37,169 bases of DNA from a virus. The stretch spans positions 1 to 37,169 of the IMG/VR virus record IMGVR_UViG_3300021964_000007; one strand, 5' to 3'. Positions 1 through 6,941 of the stretch are shown piece by piece. How positions within the stretch are numbered: the stretch's first letter is position 1; each line of letters opens with the position of its first letter. Both the position numbers and the translations under genes were made by a program. The notes under the pieces were generated by a model. It had not been told where the DNA came from. It ran no database searches and was given only the letters and a program-made list of their open reading frames with translations.

Positions 1-127
1 ACATCTGCTGATTGTGCAAACTGTAAATCAAATACTTGTGCTGATGTATATGGTGTTGCAATTTCGTAAACCTTTGCTGCAGTACCACCTGATGTATATG
101 TAGTATAGTTAGTAGAATCTACACCTG
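1..127. repeat. terminal overlap, left copy (contig circularity)
   Basis: Bases 1-127 are identical to 37043-37169. The repeat lies inside one open gene, the tail nozzle gene, and joining the ends keeps that gene in frame. This is what a circular assembly trimmed to one k-mer of overlap looks like. A physical direct terminal repeat is less likely because it would cut a structural gene. Confidence 0.95.
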
Positions 128-599
128 TAAGTTCAAAAGTTGTTGATGTTACATTACCAATAGTAAACCTTCTACCATTAACTTCTGTCATACCACCTAC
201 GCTGTTTATCCAAATATCGTCTCCATTAGAATATCCATGTGATGTTGATGTTGTTACAACTGCTGGATTTGCTTTTGTTATTCCTGTAATAGTTTTATCT
301 GCCTCTGTTATTTGTCCTTGGTCTTTAAAAAATCTTATATAATTATTTCCAAATTCTAATATGTATGCTTGTTCGTCATTAAATTCAAAAGGTATAAGTC
401 TTGTAGTCGCAGACGAATCTTTTACTTCACAAATAAATCTAGAGCCATATCTTCTTGTAGCTCCACCTTGCGGAAAAACAGTCATGTTTTCTAGTGTTTC
501 TACACCATTAGAATATTTTTTAAAATCTACTTGACCTGCTAACTTAGGACTTAGTTCCCCTGCAGTAAAATTTGTTTGTATTGGATGTACTCTAGCCAT
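1..599 (-). CDS. tail tubular protein B-like (tail nozzle), N-terminal part
   Basis: This is the N-terminal 200 codons of the nozzle gene, which continues at 37042-35455 across the contig join. The ATG at 599-597 overlaps the stop of the upstream adaptor gene (TAATG), so translation is probably coupled. The protein begins MARVHPIQTNFTAGELSP, the typical start of T7 gp12-like/BPP-1-type tail tubular B proteins, followed by a region with QGGATRRYGSRF. The last codons here read QSADV and are followed directly by MYIVHP at 37041, giving a full product of about 728 residues. Such proteins form the hexameric nozzle of short tails. The end at base 1 is a contig artefact, not a truncation. Confidence 0.9.
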   Translation of the reverse strand, partial: MARVHPIQTNFTAGELSPKLAGQVDFKKYSNGVETLENMTVFPQGGATRRYGSRFICEVKDSSATTRLIPFEFNDEQAYILEFGNNYIRFFKDQGQITEADKTITGITKANPAVVTTSTSHGYSNGDDIWINSVGGMTEVNGRRFTIGNVTSTTFELTGVDSTNYTTYTSGGTAAKVYEIATPYTSAQVFDLQFAQSAD

Positions 600-1177
600 T
601 ATTTCCTGAAGTCAGTAAATGTATCTGAAACCAGGTCGTCCATAAAACTTTCTTGCCCATCAATAGCCCTAGCTTCTTTAAGCTTTCTTATATACAATAC
701 TTCCATTTGCTCCTGTAATTTTGCACTATTTGTTACTGGATAGGCTAAATCTGCAGCTAAACGAGCTGTTAATGTATCTACAAATAAAGCATCAAATAGT
801 GTTGGGTCTGTTATTTGTGCAATATACAAAATTCTAGCTGGACTTTCATCTGTTAATAATACTCTTCCTTGTCCTTCTAAGTGTTCTATTTTATAAATGT
901 AATCTTGATACTCCATTTGTAATACTCTTAAACATAATGGACTTGTTGGTAATGCATATTGATAAGAATATTCAAATGCTGGTGTATCTGAAAGTTGAGC
1001 TAATGTTGCTCTTGTTATTGCAAAGTTCCAAGGATGCGCTCTTAAAACTAAATCTCTTGCTGGTGCATAAAATGCATTACATAATCTAGCTCTTTCTGTA
1101 TCATCTGTAAGCGAAGTTATAGGGTCATCTCCTAATCTTCTTAAAGCATTTGCACATATTGAAACTTCTGTTGCCAT
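599..1177 (-). CDS. tail tubular protein A-like (head-tail adaptor)
   Basis: A 192-residue protein with the pattern of T7 gp11-like tail tubular A proteins. It has an N-terminal ICANALRRLGDDPI segment, then an RDLVLRAHPWNFA motif, a beta-rich middle, and a C-terminal helical part (LFVDTLTARLAADLAYP). These adaptors form the ring between the portal and the nozzle. The next gene downstream on the same strand is the nozzle, joined by a TAATG overlap, the usual order in podoviruses. Upstream lies the capsid cement gene. Family call is by recognition of the sequence pattern and gene order. Confidence 0.88.
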   Translation of the reverse strand: MATEVSICANALRRLGDDPITSLTDDTERARLCNAFYAPARDLVLRAHPWNFAITRATLAQLSDTPAFEYSYQYALPTSPLCLRVLQMEYQDYIYKIEHLEGQGRVLLTDESPARILYIAQITDPTLFDALFVDTLTARLAADLAYPVTNSAKLQEQMEVLYIRKLKEARAIDGQESFMDDLVSDTFTDFRK

Positions 1178-1221
1178 AATATCCTCAGAGGGTAGCCGAA
1201 ACTACCCCCTTATTGTTGTTT

Positions 1222-1731
1222 TTAGTCTACAACATATGTAACGATAACTGATACATCACCAGCTGCTGCTGTTGCTGCTACGTTAGAAATAGTTAAAGCT
1301 ATTCTTAAAACCCCACCTGGGTCAGATGATAAACCACCATCTTCCCATGCAAAGTTAGAAACTGCATTAACATTTCTAGCTTCGAAAGCAACTTCAGCGC
1401 CACCTGTTTCTGCAGCTTGTAAAGTTGTTATAGCTGTTGCATAACAATCTTCATCAAGAACAGTACCATTCTCATAATATAGACCTACGTTGGCTGCCAA
1501 TGTTGGTGAACCATTAGAATCTAAATCGTCATTGAATAGTTTGATTGATAATACTTTTGCATTAGATGGAATTTGTACCATCATTAATACATCATCATTA
1601 TCAATGTCGCCTGTTCCAGCTGCTATCGTTCCACTTGCTACACGCATCCTGCCCTCTAAACTTCCTGTTTCTAGGAGTTCTCTAGGCGATGCGTCTAAAG
1701 CTGTAATTTCTACTGATTTAGCTGTTGCCAT
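1222..1731 (-). CDS. probable capsid cement/decoration protein (Bbp16-like position)
   Basis: A 169-residue protein, rich in Ala, Val, Thr and Asp, with a predicted beta-strand pattern and no membrane segment. It directly follows the major capsid gene (15-bp gap, with a GGAGGAAAG-type ribosome site in front). In Bordetella phage BPP-1 the same position holds the jellyroll cement protein that decorates the capsid, and the capsid gene here is of the BPP-1 type. The cement role rests on position and on the beta-rich, small, soluble character, not on a recognised motif. A tail or head-fibre role is possible. Confidence 0.6.
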   Translation of the reverse strand: MATAKSVEITALDASPRELLETGSLEGRMRVASGTIAAGTGDIDNDDVLMMVQIPSNAKVLSIKLFNDDLDSNGSPTLAANVGLYYENGTVLDEDCYATAITTLQAAETGGAEVAFEARNVNAVSNFAWEDGGLSSDPGGVLRIALTISNVAATAAAGDVSVIVTYVVD

Positions 1732-1746
1732 TTTTCTTTCCTCCTA

Positions 1747-2610
1747 TTAACTCTCAGTACATTCAATCTCAACAACTTTTTCGTCTTCGATACGAGTTGC
1801 ACCGATAGTCATTGACAAGAATACCTGTGTTGCATAATTTTTGTCTGCTCTTTCAGATATTTTTGTATTAATATCTTGGCCTAGAGCAAGCCCTATTGCT
1901 GATTGACAGAAAGCTAAACATAATCTATTGCTAGAAGCATTTGCATCTAATCTTTCTGTTCTAATGAAATTGAATCCCATATAAGTGTCAATCTCACCTT
2001 GTACTAGAGCTTTGATACTTGCATAGTCACCAGAAGTAATTTTTTCTAAAGCCAATAAATCAGATAATTGTTGTGAAGTAACAACTATATATCTAGGCTC
2101 TTCTGGGTCTACATCAGCAGCATCTAAGATTTCTTTTGCTTCTATAAGTTTTTCAAGTGTCATACCTGCAGAAGCATGCACAATTTTTTGTGCAGATGGT
2201 AAAGCTACTGTTGTACCACCACTAACACCACCAAAAGCGTTTCCGCTAGCAGCATCAATGATTGCATCATCCATTGCTCTTCCCATTGCCCAAGCTCCAG
2301 CTTGTGCATATTCTGATTGTGGAGAAATTAACATTCTGATTTTATCTTCATTGTCAATTAAATCTGCCCAATCGTAATCATCCATAGTAACTCGTCTTCT
2401 AGAGTGTGGTGTGTCTACTCTTGGAGTGTCACTATGTCTGGATGTTCTTTTTAGCGCAGCAGTTGAGCCAATTCTTTCAAAGTAATGCGATTTTCCGACA
2501 ACTGTTTCTGTACGGACTGCATTTCTAAGTCTTGAACCTTTTTGCTGTGCCAAATGAAATACATTGCTTTTGTATTGTTCAACAAAAGCTGTAGTTATTT
2601 GTGTTGACAT
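1747..2610 (-). CDS. major capsid protein (BPP-1 Bbp17-type)
   Basis: A 287-residue protein forming the icosahedral shell. It starts MSTQITTAFVEQYKSNVFHL and carries an early Arg/His-rich segment (RTSRHSDTP...HSRRRVTMDDYDWADLID), which I recognise from the phage capsid family typified by BPP-1 (an HK97-like fold with permuted topology). The downstream half has the expected receptor-like stretch PRYIVVTSQQLSDLL. It follows the scaffold gene and precedes the cement gene. The AAAGGAGG ribosome site lies 7-8 bases before the ATG. A separate upstream promoter (2732-2740) may boost its expression relative to the rest of the operon. Confidence 0.9.
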   Translation of the reverse strand: MSTQITTAFVEQYKSNVFHLAQQKGSRLRNAVRTETVVGKSHYFERIGSTAALKRTSRHSDTPRVDTPHSRRRVTMDDYDWADLIDNEDKIRMLISPQSEYAQAGAWAMGRAMDDAIIDAASGNAFGGVSGGTTVALPSAQKIVHASAGMTLEKLIEAKEILDAADVDPEEPRYIVVTSQQLSDLLALEKITSGDYASIKALVQGEIDTYMGFNFIRTERLDANASSNRLCLAFCQSAIGLALGQDINTKISERADKNYATQVFLSMTIGATRIEDEKVVEIECTES

Positions 2611-2731
2611 AACCTGTCCTCCTTTAAAAAAATAATGATGTTGCGGTTTTTATCCATAACGGGAAACCTAATTTTTAACGCCATCATGGCCACCACATCT
2701 GTTATCCTAACGGGCAGATTTTGGTATTTTA

Positions 2732-2740
2732 ATTATAGCA
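2732..2740 (-). promoter_or_regulatory. extended -10 promoter before the capsid gene
   Basis: The minus strand reads TGCTATAAT, a perfect extended -10 element, just after the end of the scaffold gene. The matching -35 region is poor (TATGGA at 17 bp). The predicted leader is about 115 nt, contains a GCCATGATGGC palindrome and two CCCGTTA copies, and ends in the strong AAAGGAGG ribosome site of the capsid gene. Role as an internal late promoter is inference. Confidence 0.55.
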
Positions 2741-2748
2741 CAAGATAA

Positions 2749-3588
2749 TTATTTTCCATAGACTTTTTCGTGCAATTGCCTCATTCTTTCTATTGCACTT
2801 CTATGGTCTTTGTGTCCAGCATTAAAATATGGATTACTTGGGTCTTGCATAATAGATTCTATTTCTGCTTTTGCATCCAATACTGATACAGCAATATTGT
2901 TGTTAGATGTGTTTTGTGCCATATCTTCTGTAACCTCTGAGCCAATGTTTGCAAGCATTTTTATAAATGCAGGATTATTTCCTAATTCTCCATTTACAGC
3001 TTCTTGCACTTCTTCATTGCCATATACTTGTAATGCTCTATGTGCTGCTCTTAAATTTTTATCGTACTCCACACCCCATTCTTTTTGAAGTGTAGTTTGT
3101 GCTTCTTCTCTACCAGAGTTTAATTCTGCAGCTTGATATTGTGCTGCATTTTCTATGTTGTTTACTTGATAGTCTATCAAAGCATTTACCTGCTCGTTGT
3201 TCAGACCTATCTTGTGTGCAACTTCTTTAAACTCCGTTACTTGATTTTCTTCAAAAAACTGTGAATGAGTTTCTGGTATTTGCACTTCATACCCACTAGC
3301 TTCTTCTGGTCGTCCTAGCTTAGTGTATAACTCTGCTTTCTCCTCATCATTTTTTGGTATAGGTATTCTACTACCTAATACTTTTTGTTGATGCACAACA
3401 GTTTTTGCAAGAGATTCAACATCTTTAAAATTTGCGAGTGTTGGGTCGCTTTGTAATTCTTGTGGCAAAGATGATTTCCAATCAGTTGCTGTTTGATTAT
3501 CACTTATGCCAGACCCTAAAACAGAATCTCCTGACACTTCTGTTTGTGGGTTGTCTGCCACTTCTGTGGTCATTGTTTCGTCAGCCAT
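2749..3588 (-). CDS. capsid scaffolding protein
   Basis: A 279-residue acidic, helix-rich protein with low hydrophobicity, lying between portal and capsid genes where podoviruses encode the scaffold. The N-terminus is disordered and acidic. A WKSSLPQELQSDPTLANFKD segment around residues 37-56 and a KLGRPEEASGYEV segment around residues 90-102 are typical of phage scaffold proteins. The C-terminus has a basic helix (ERMRQLHEKVYGK), which in known scaffolds binds the capsid shell. The gene overlaps the preceding Bbp19-like gene by 8 bases. No protease domain is visible, so capsid maturation by this protein is not suggested. Confidence 0.88.
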   Translation of the reverse strand: MADETMTTEVADNPQTEVSGDSVLGSGISDNQTATDWKSSLPQELQSDPTLANFKDVESLAKTVVHQQKVLGSRIPIPKNDEEKAELYTKLGRPEEASGYEVQIPETHSQFFEENQVTEFKEVAHKIGLNNEQVNALIDYQVNNIENAAQYQAAELNSGREEAQTTLQKEWGVEYDKNLRAAHRALQVYGNEEVQEAVNGELGNNPAFIKMLANIGSEVTEDMAQNTSNNNIAVSVLDAKAEIESIMQDPSNPYFNAGHKDHRSAIERMRQLHEKVYGK

Positions 3589-3790
3589 TATTATTATCCT
3601 CCTTTAAAAGATTTAGTATTCTGACTATTACTGCTCTTTGCCCTTCCTTAAAAGCAGTTTCATAAGGGTCTTTACTAAAAGAACTCCTATGATAATAAGC
3701 TGAAAGTAAATCAGCTAAAACTCGCTCACCTTCTTTTGTACCGAAGGTAATCATGTAATCTTTTTTTTGTTGTTTTAAAGTATCGTCCAT
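3581..3790 (-). CDS. Bbp19-like small head-region protein
   Basis: A 69-residue protein with the pattern GxxVLADLL...YHRSSFSKDPYETAFKEGQRAV near residues 17-53. I recognise this from the Bbp19-type phage family found between portal and scaffold genes in BPP-1-like phages. Biochemical role is unknown. It is coupled to the portal gene by a TAATG overlap and overlaps the scaffold gene by 8 bases, so it is made with the head proteins. Two helices are predicted by eye. No cysteine or membrane segment is present. Confidence 0.75.
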   Translation of the reverse strand: MDDTLKQQKKDYMITFGTKEGERVLADLLSAYYHRSSFSKDPYETAFKEGQRAVIVRILNLLKEDNNNG

Positions 3791-5448
3791 TATTCAGGTA
3801 ATACGTCCGCTTGCATTATTTCTTCCATGTTAGGATTTTGTGTTGCTTCGTTCATAGCTTGTGCATTTGTTTTTGCAGTTTGTGCTTGTTGCGCTTGCAT
3901 CATAGCTTCTGCTTGTGCTTGTTGTGCTGCTGCTCTTTCTTGTCTAATTTCTTCTACTTCGTCTTCGCTTCTTAATACAGTTTTAGGTACACCTAATAAA
4001 TTAGCTCTAGTTCTAATTGCTACATCATGATTTATATTATCCATTATTGCAGGGTCTACTTGTCCTATATTCATAGCTAATTGATACAATCTTTCTACTG
4101 CTACTGCTTCTTCCATACGCTGTGACCTTGCTAGTGGCCCTACAAAATCTACATCTATTTGTTGGTCTTGTATTATTTCAGGTGCAGGTAAAAAACCTCC
4201 TCCTCTAAGCATAATACCAAAAACTCTTTCTATAAGTGGATTTAAAAACTCTGACTGGAATCTACCGAGTGTAGGACCTAATAGTCTTTGCATAAGTTCG
4301 TATCTTACTTGTACTTCTGTAGCTGTCATTTGTGGTCCTTCTTGTAATTGTAGTTGGTCAGAATAATATGCTTGTCTAATAGCTTGTCTAAGTTGGTTTT
4401 CTTTCATATCTGTTAATTGAAAATTAGAACCTATTTGTAGAGGCACGACTGCTTCTCTATCTCTTACAACAGTTATACCACCAGGTGTCATTCTTACTTT
4501 GCCTATAACACCATCATCACCAACAAGTAATGGTGGGTCAATAGCTTTTGACCATGCTTTTAGTCCTAGCTCTACAGCTTTGTTTAATGTTTTTATATCT
4601 GGTAATGCATTGAAAGATGGAGAACGACCATATGTTTCTCCAGTAGCTTTAGCCCATCTAGGTACAAGATATGGAAATTCATTATAGCCACCAGTTCTTA
4701 CAATCATTTTATCTTGTTCGCAGATATGACATGAATGAAAAGGTAGCTTAGTGTTTGATTTGCCAAACATTCTTTCATAGTCTTCTAATGGTTCTACTGC
4801 ATGAATAAAATCAAATTCTTTATCTGGTTTTTCTTTTGATGCCTTTATTACTTTTTCGCCTAAGTTATCTTCGCCAAACTCTTGCACTGCTTGTCGAGCT
4901 GATAATTTATATCTTCTATATAATGTGTCTACATAACCATCTACATTTTCTTGTATGTAATATTCTGAAATGTGTAAAGTTCTAAAATGTATAAGACTTT
5001 CTTGAAAACCTTTTGAACCTTCTTCTATAAATAATGCTGCTGTTCCTATAGAACATATATCTAAATATGCTTCGTGTACTTCTGAATTAAAATTAGTTTC
5101 GTTAAAGACGTCATACATTCTTTTAGCAGAATCTTCTAACCACATTTGCACATCTCTTTCGTCATTTAAAAAAGTATCTCTTAATCTAATATGAAACCAT
5201 TGCAAAGATGGTGATGTTAGAGTTCCCTGCAAACTTGCTGCTAACAAATTGTTTGCAGTTATGGCTGTAGAATCAAACAAGACCTCAGTTCTTTTTTCAC
5301 CAGGTGAACGAACAAAAGTAACATCTGCTTTACGTGGCATAACATAGTCTAATATTTCTTGCCACTGGTCTTCCCAGTTACCTCTGTCACCCTCCATACG
5401 AGCTATAGCTGATTTGTAATGTTTAAACTTATCCATAGAATCCGCCAA
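3790..5448 (-). CDS. portal (head-to-tail connector) protein, T7 gp8-type
   Basis: A 552-residue portal that forms the dodecameric DNA channel at the unique capsid vertex. The N-terminal KSAIARMEGDRGNWEDQWQ and YVMPRKADV segments, and the later QMTATEVQVRYELMQRLLGP stretch, are typical of the T7-type head-tail connecting protein family. The C-terminal tail (from about residue 500) is a Gln/Ala-rich coiled region, EEIRQERAAAQQAQAEAM onward. It overlaps the preceding small gene by 20 bases and is coupled to the Bbp19-like gene by TAATG. Length is normal for the family. Confidence 0.93.
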   Translation of the reverse strand: MADSMDKFKHYKSAIARMEGDRGNWEDQWQEILDYVMPRKADVTFVRSPGEKRTEVLFDSTAITANNLLAASLQGTLTSPSLQWFHIRLRDTFLNDERDVQMWLEDSAKRMYDVFNETNFNSEVHEAYLDICSIGTAALFIEEGSKGFQESLIHFRTLHISEYYIQENVDGYVDTLYRRYKLSARQAVQEFGEDNLGEKVIKASKEKPDKEFDFIHAVEPLEDYERMFGKSNTKLPFHSCHICEQDKMIVRTGGYNEFPYLVPRWAKATGETYGRSPSFNALPDIKTLNKAVELGLKAWSKAIDPPLLVGDDGVIGKVRMTPGGITVVRDREAVVPLQIGSNFQLTDMKENQLRQAIRQAYYSDQLQLQEGPQMTATEVQVRYELMQRLLGPTLGRFQSEFLNPLIERVFGIMLRGGGFLPAPEIIQDQQIDVDFVGPLARSQRMEEAVAVERLYQLAMNIGQVDPAIMDNINHDVAIRTRANLLGVPKTVLRSEDEVEEIRQERAAAQQAQAEAMMQAQQAQTAKTNAQAMNEATQNPNMEEIMQADVLPE

Positions 5449-5656
5449 GCAAACTTTTAGAAGTTGTTGCTTCTTCTGTTAAACCCATGCCAGATGTTTT
5501 TATTAAGCTACCCATACCCATAGCTCTGCTTTTTCTAAACTTTGCTTGTTGTGCATCTAACTCTGCTTGTTTTCTAGCAGTTTCTCTTGCCTCAGCTCCG
5601 AAGTCAGGCATTTTAGGTTTTGGTGCGCCCATGATTAAATCTTTTACGCCACCCAT
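5429..5656 (-). CDS. small protein before the portal, C-terminal TTSKSLLGG motif
   Basis: A 75-residue protein of unknown function. The N-terminus is MGGVKDLIMGAPKPKMPDF, the middle is a charged Ala/Glu/Gln-rich helix (residues about 20-45), and the C-terminus ends ATTSKSLLGGFYG. The C-terminal nonapeptide closely matches the end of the protein at 6069-6323 (ATTSKTLLGG), two genes upstream. It overlaps both neighbours, the GNAT gene by 13 bases and the portal gene by 20, so a head or connector role is likely but unproven. Confidence 0.8.
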   Translation of the reverse strand: MGGVKDLIMGAPKPKMPDFGAEARETARKQAELDAQQAKFRKSRAMGMGSLIKTSGMGLTEEATTSKSLLGGFYG

Positions 5657-6069
5657 TTACAGTCCTCCTTTTGCATACCATACAAAATAATATCTTTAAG
5701 TTTATCATGTTTTTTTACAAAATTCTTTAAATATCCTTCTTTTTTAAAACCAACGCCCTCAATTAGTCTTTGACTTCTTTTTTTGTCTGCATAGCAAGTA
5801 GCAGTTACTCGTTGACATTTTGCTTGATTAAATACATAATCAAACATTAATTTTATATATTTTCTTTTAACGTGTTTAGGTGAATCAGAAGCTATATGAA
5901 CATAAATGTTATTACCATCGTAGTTGCAAAAAAGTATAACTCCTACTATGTTATCCCAGTCATCTAAGAAACCAATTGTAGTATATTCCTCAGTTTCTAT
6001 TTCTGCTCTAGGTTGTAACCATTCATAAAATTTTTTACTCCATGCTTGGTCTAATATTGGTCTAATCAT
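5644..6069 (-). CDS. GNAT-like acetyltransferase protein (T7 gp13-like)
   Basis: A 141-residue protein with a GNAT fold pattern: a central strand GVILFCNYDGNNIYVHIAS, an A-site helix near YIKLMFDYVFNQ, a strand with VTATCYADKKRSQRLIEGVGFKKEG (acetyl-CoA-side SQRL...GF) and a C-terminal strand. The Q/RxxGxG/A loop is not clear, so catalysis is uncertain. T7 gp13 and many podoviruses carry a similar protein in the virion or assembly module. It is coupled to its upstream neighbour by TAATG. Possible roles are assembly factor or protein acetylation. The fold call is moderate, the role is inference. Confidence 0.65.
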   Translation of the reverse strand: MIRPILDQAWSKKFYEWLQPRAEIETEEYTTIGFLDDWDNIVGVILFCNYDGNNIYVHIASDSPKHVKRKYIKLMFDYVFNQAKCQRVTATCYADKKRSQRLIEGVGFKKEGYLKNFVKKHDKLKDIILYGMQKEDCKWVA

Positions 6070-6323
6070 TATCCGCCTAATAAAGTTTTGCTAGTTGTTG
6101 CTGTATCTTCTACACCCTGTGTGCCTGTTAACAAAGTAGAACCTTGTCCATACTGTGACGCAAGTCTTTTTTGTGCTGAAACATCTGGTTGTTTCATAAC
6201 CTCTTTTGGGTCTGGTGGTGTCATTTTTTTTGCTGACTTTTTACCAAAACCAAAAACATCGCTTAATGTTTTACCTGCAACAGAACCTATTATGCTAGTA
6301 AGAACAGATGCTGGACTTCCCAT
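6069..6323 (-). CDS. small protein, C-terminal TTSKTLLGG motif
   Basis: An 84-residue protein of unknown function. It has a Gly/Ser/Ala-rich N-terminus (MGSPASVLTSIIGSVAG), a Lys/Pro stretch (KKSAKKMTPPDPKEV) and a C-terminus ending ATTSKTLLGG. That end is shared with the protein at 5429-5656. The first helix (residues about 5-25) is amphipathic. The start ATG overlaps the stop of the basic 52-residue gene, and its own stop overlaps the GNAT gene start, both as TAATG. Confidence 0.78.
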   Translation of the reverse strand: MGSPASVLTSIIGSVAGKTLSDVFGFGKKSAKKMTPPDPKEVMKQPDVSAQKRLASQYGQGSTLLTGTQGVEDTATTSKTLLGG

Positions 6324-6481
6324 TATGCCCTCCTCGTTTTTTTAGCAGTCTTTGCTGCTCTTTTAAAATTAGCTGCAGTTGGTGCGCCTTTAGCTCCAGG
6401 CTTCCTCATTTTCTCACCACTACCAGCTTGTATTCTTTTACGTTTTTTATGTATGTTTGCATACAATCCTGGTTTAGCCAT
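6323..6481 (-). CDS. small basic protein (MAKPGLYANIHKKRKRI type)
   Basis: A 52-residue, strongly basic protein. It begins MAKPGLYANIHKKRKRIQAG and continues with SGEKMRKPGAKGAPT, a pattern I recognise from small proteins in many marine and cyanophage head modules. It ends in an Ala/Lys/Arg tail. Function is unknown; DNA or capsid binding is suggested by charge alone. It is joined to both neighbours by TAATG overlaps, which supports the reading despite its small size. Confidence 0.8.
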   Translation of the reverse strand: MAKPGLYANIHKKRKRIQAGSGEKMRKPGAKGAPTAANFKRAAKTAKKTRRA

Positions 6482-6657
6482 TATGCTTTGCTCCTTTTAT
6501 TTTTTTTAGCTGCAGCAATAATGTCACCTCTTGTTACTTTTTTTTTATTACCATACATACCTGCTAATTTTGAAGTACCTTTTTTAGCACCAGCCATCTT
6601 TGTTTTTTTTGGTGGCCTGCCTTTTTTACTTCCATATGTTCCTTTTCCCATTGGCAT
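6481..6657 (-). CDS. small lysine-rich protein
   Basis: A 58-residue protein starting MPMGKGTYGSKKGRPPKKTK and ending in KKNKRSKA. It is dominated by Lys, Gly and Ala, and GRPPKK resembles an AT-hook-like DNA minor-groove contact. The upstream AAAGGAGAGT ribosome site fits the first ATG (6657). It sits between two other basic small genes next to the terminase. DNA binding is inference. The reading is supported by the tight TAATG junction with the next gene. Confidence 0.78.
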   Translation of the reverse strand: MPMGKGTYGSKKGRPPKKTKMAGAKKGTSKLAGMYGNKKKVTRGDIIAAAKKNKRSKA

Positions 6658-6671
6658 AATAATACTCTCCT

Positions 6672-6941
6672 TTATGCTTTTTTATTTGCATTAGCAAATT
6701 TTTTTGCGGCTGCTTTACTACCAAAACCCCACTTTCTTAATGCTAATGCTAATCTTGTTGGTTTACCTTTCTTGTCTTTCATTGCTCCAGCCATACCCCC
6801 AAACCTAGCAGCAAAACTAATACGTCTAGGATTCTTACCTTTGCTAACTGCTGGTTTTAAATTAGAGCCATCTTTTCTTTTAAAGTATTTTCTGCCTGCT
6901 GGTGTAAGACCACCTGATTCGCTTTTATGTTCTTTTCTCAT
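6672..6941 (-). CDS. basic small phage protein (DUF6321-like)
   Basis: An 89-residue basic protein with GGLTPAGRKYFKRKDGSNLKP, then RRISFAARFGGMAGAMKDKKGKPTR, then LALRKWGF. This series resembles the DUF6321-type phage family, though the usual CxR cysteines are replaced by FAAR here. It is linked to the large terminase gene by an ATGA overlap. Function is unknown. It may bind DNA near the packaging motor, by charge and position. Confidence 0.75.
   Translation of the reverse strand: MRKEHKSESGGLTPAGRKYFKRKDGSNLKPAVSKGKNPRRISFAARFGGMAGAMKDKKGKPTRLALALRKWGFGSKAAAKKFANANKKA

Noticed and set aside
6308-6694. Rightward open frame over the small basic genes
   Set aside because: It reads antisense to three tightly coupled genes and has no start signal or credible composition.
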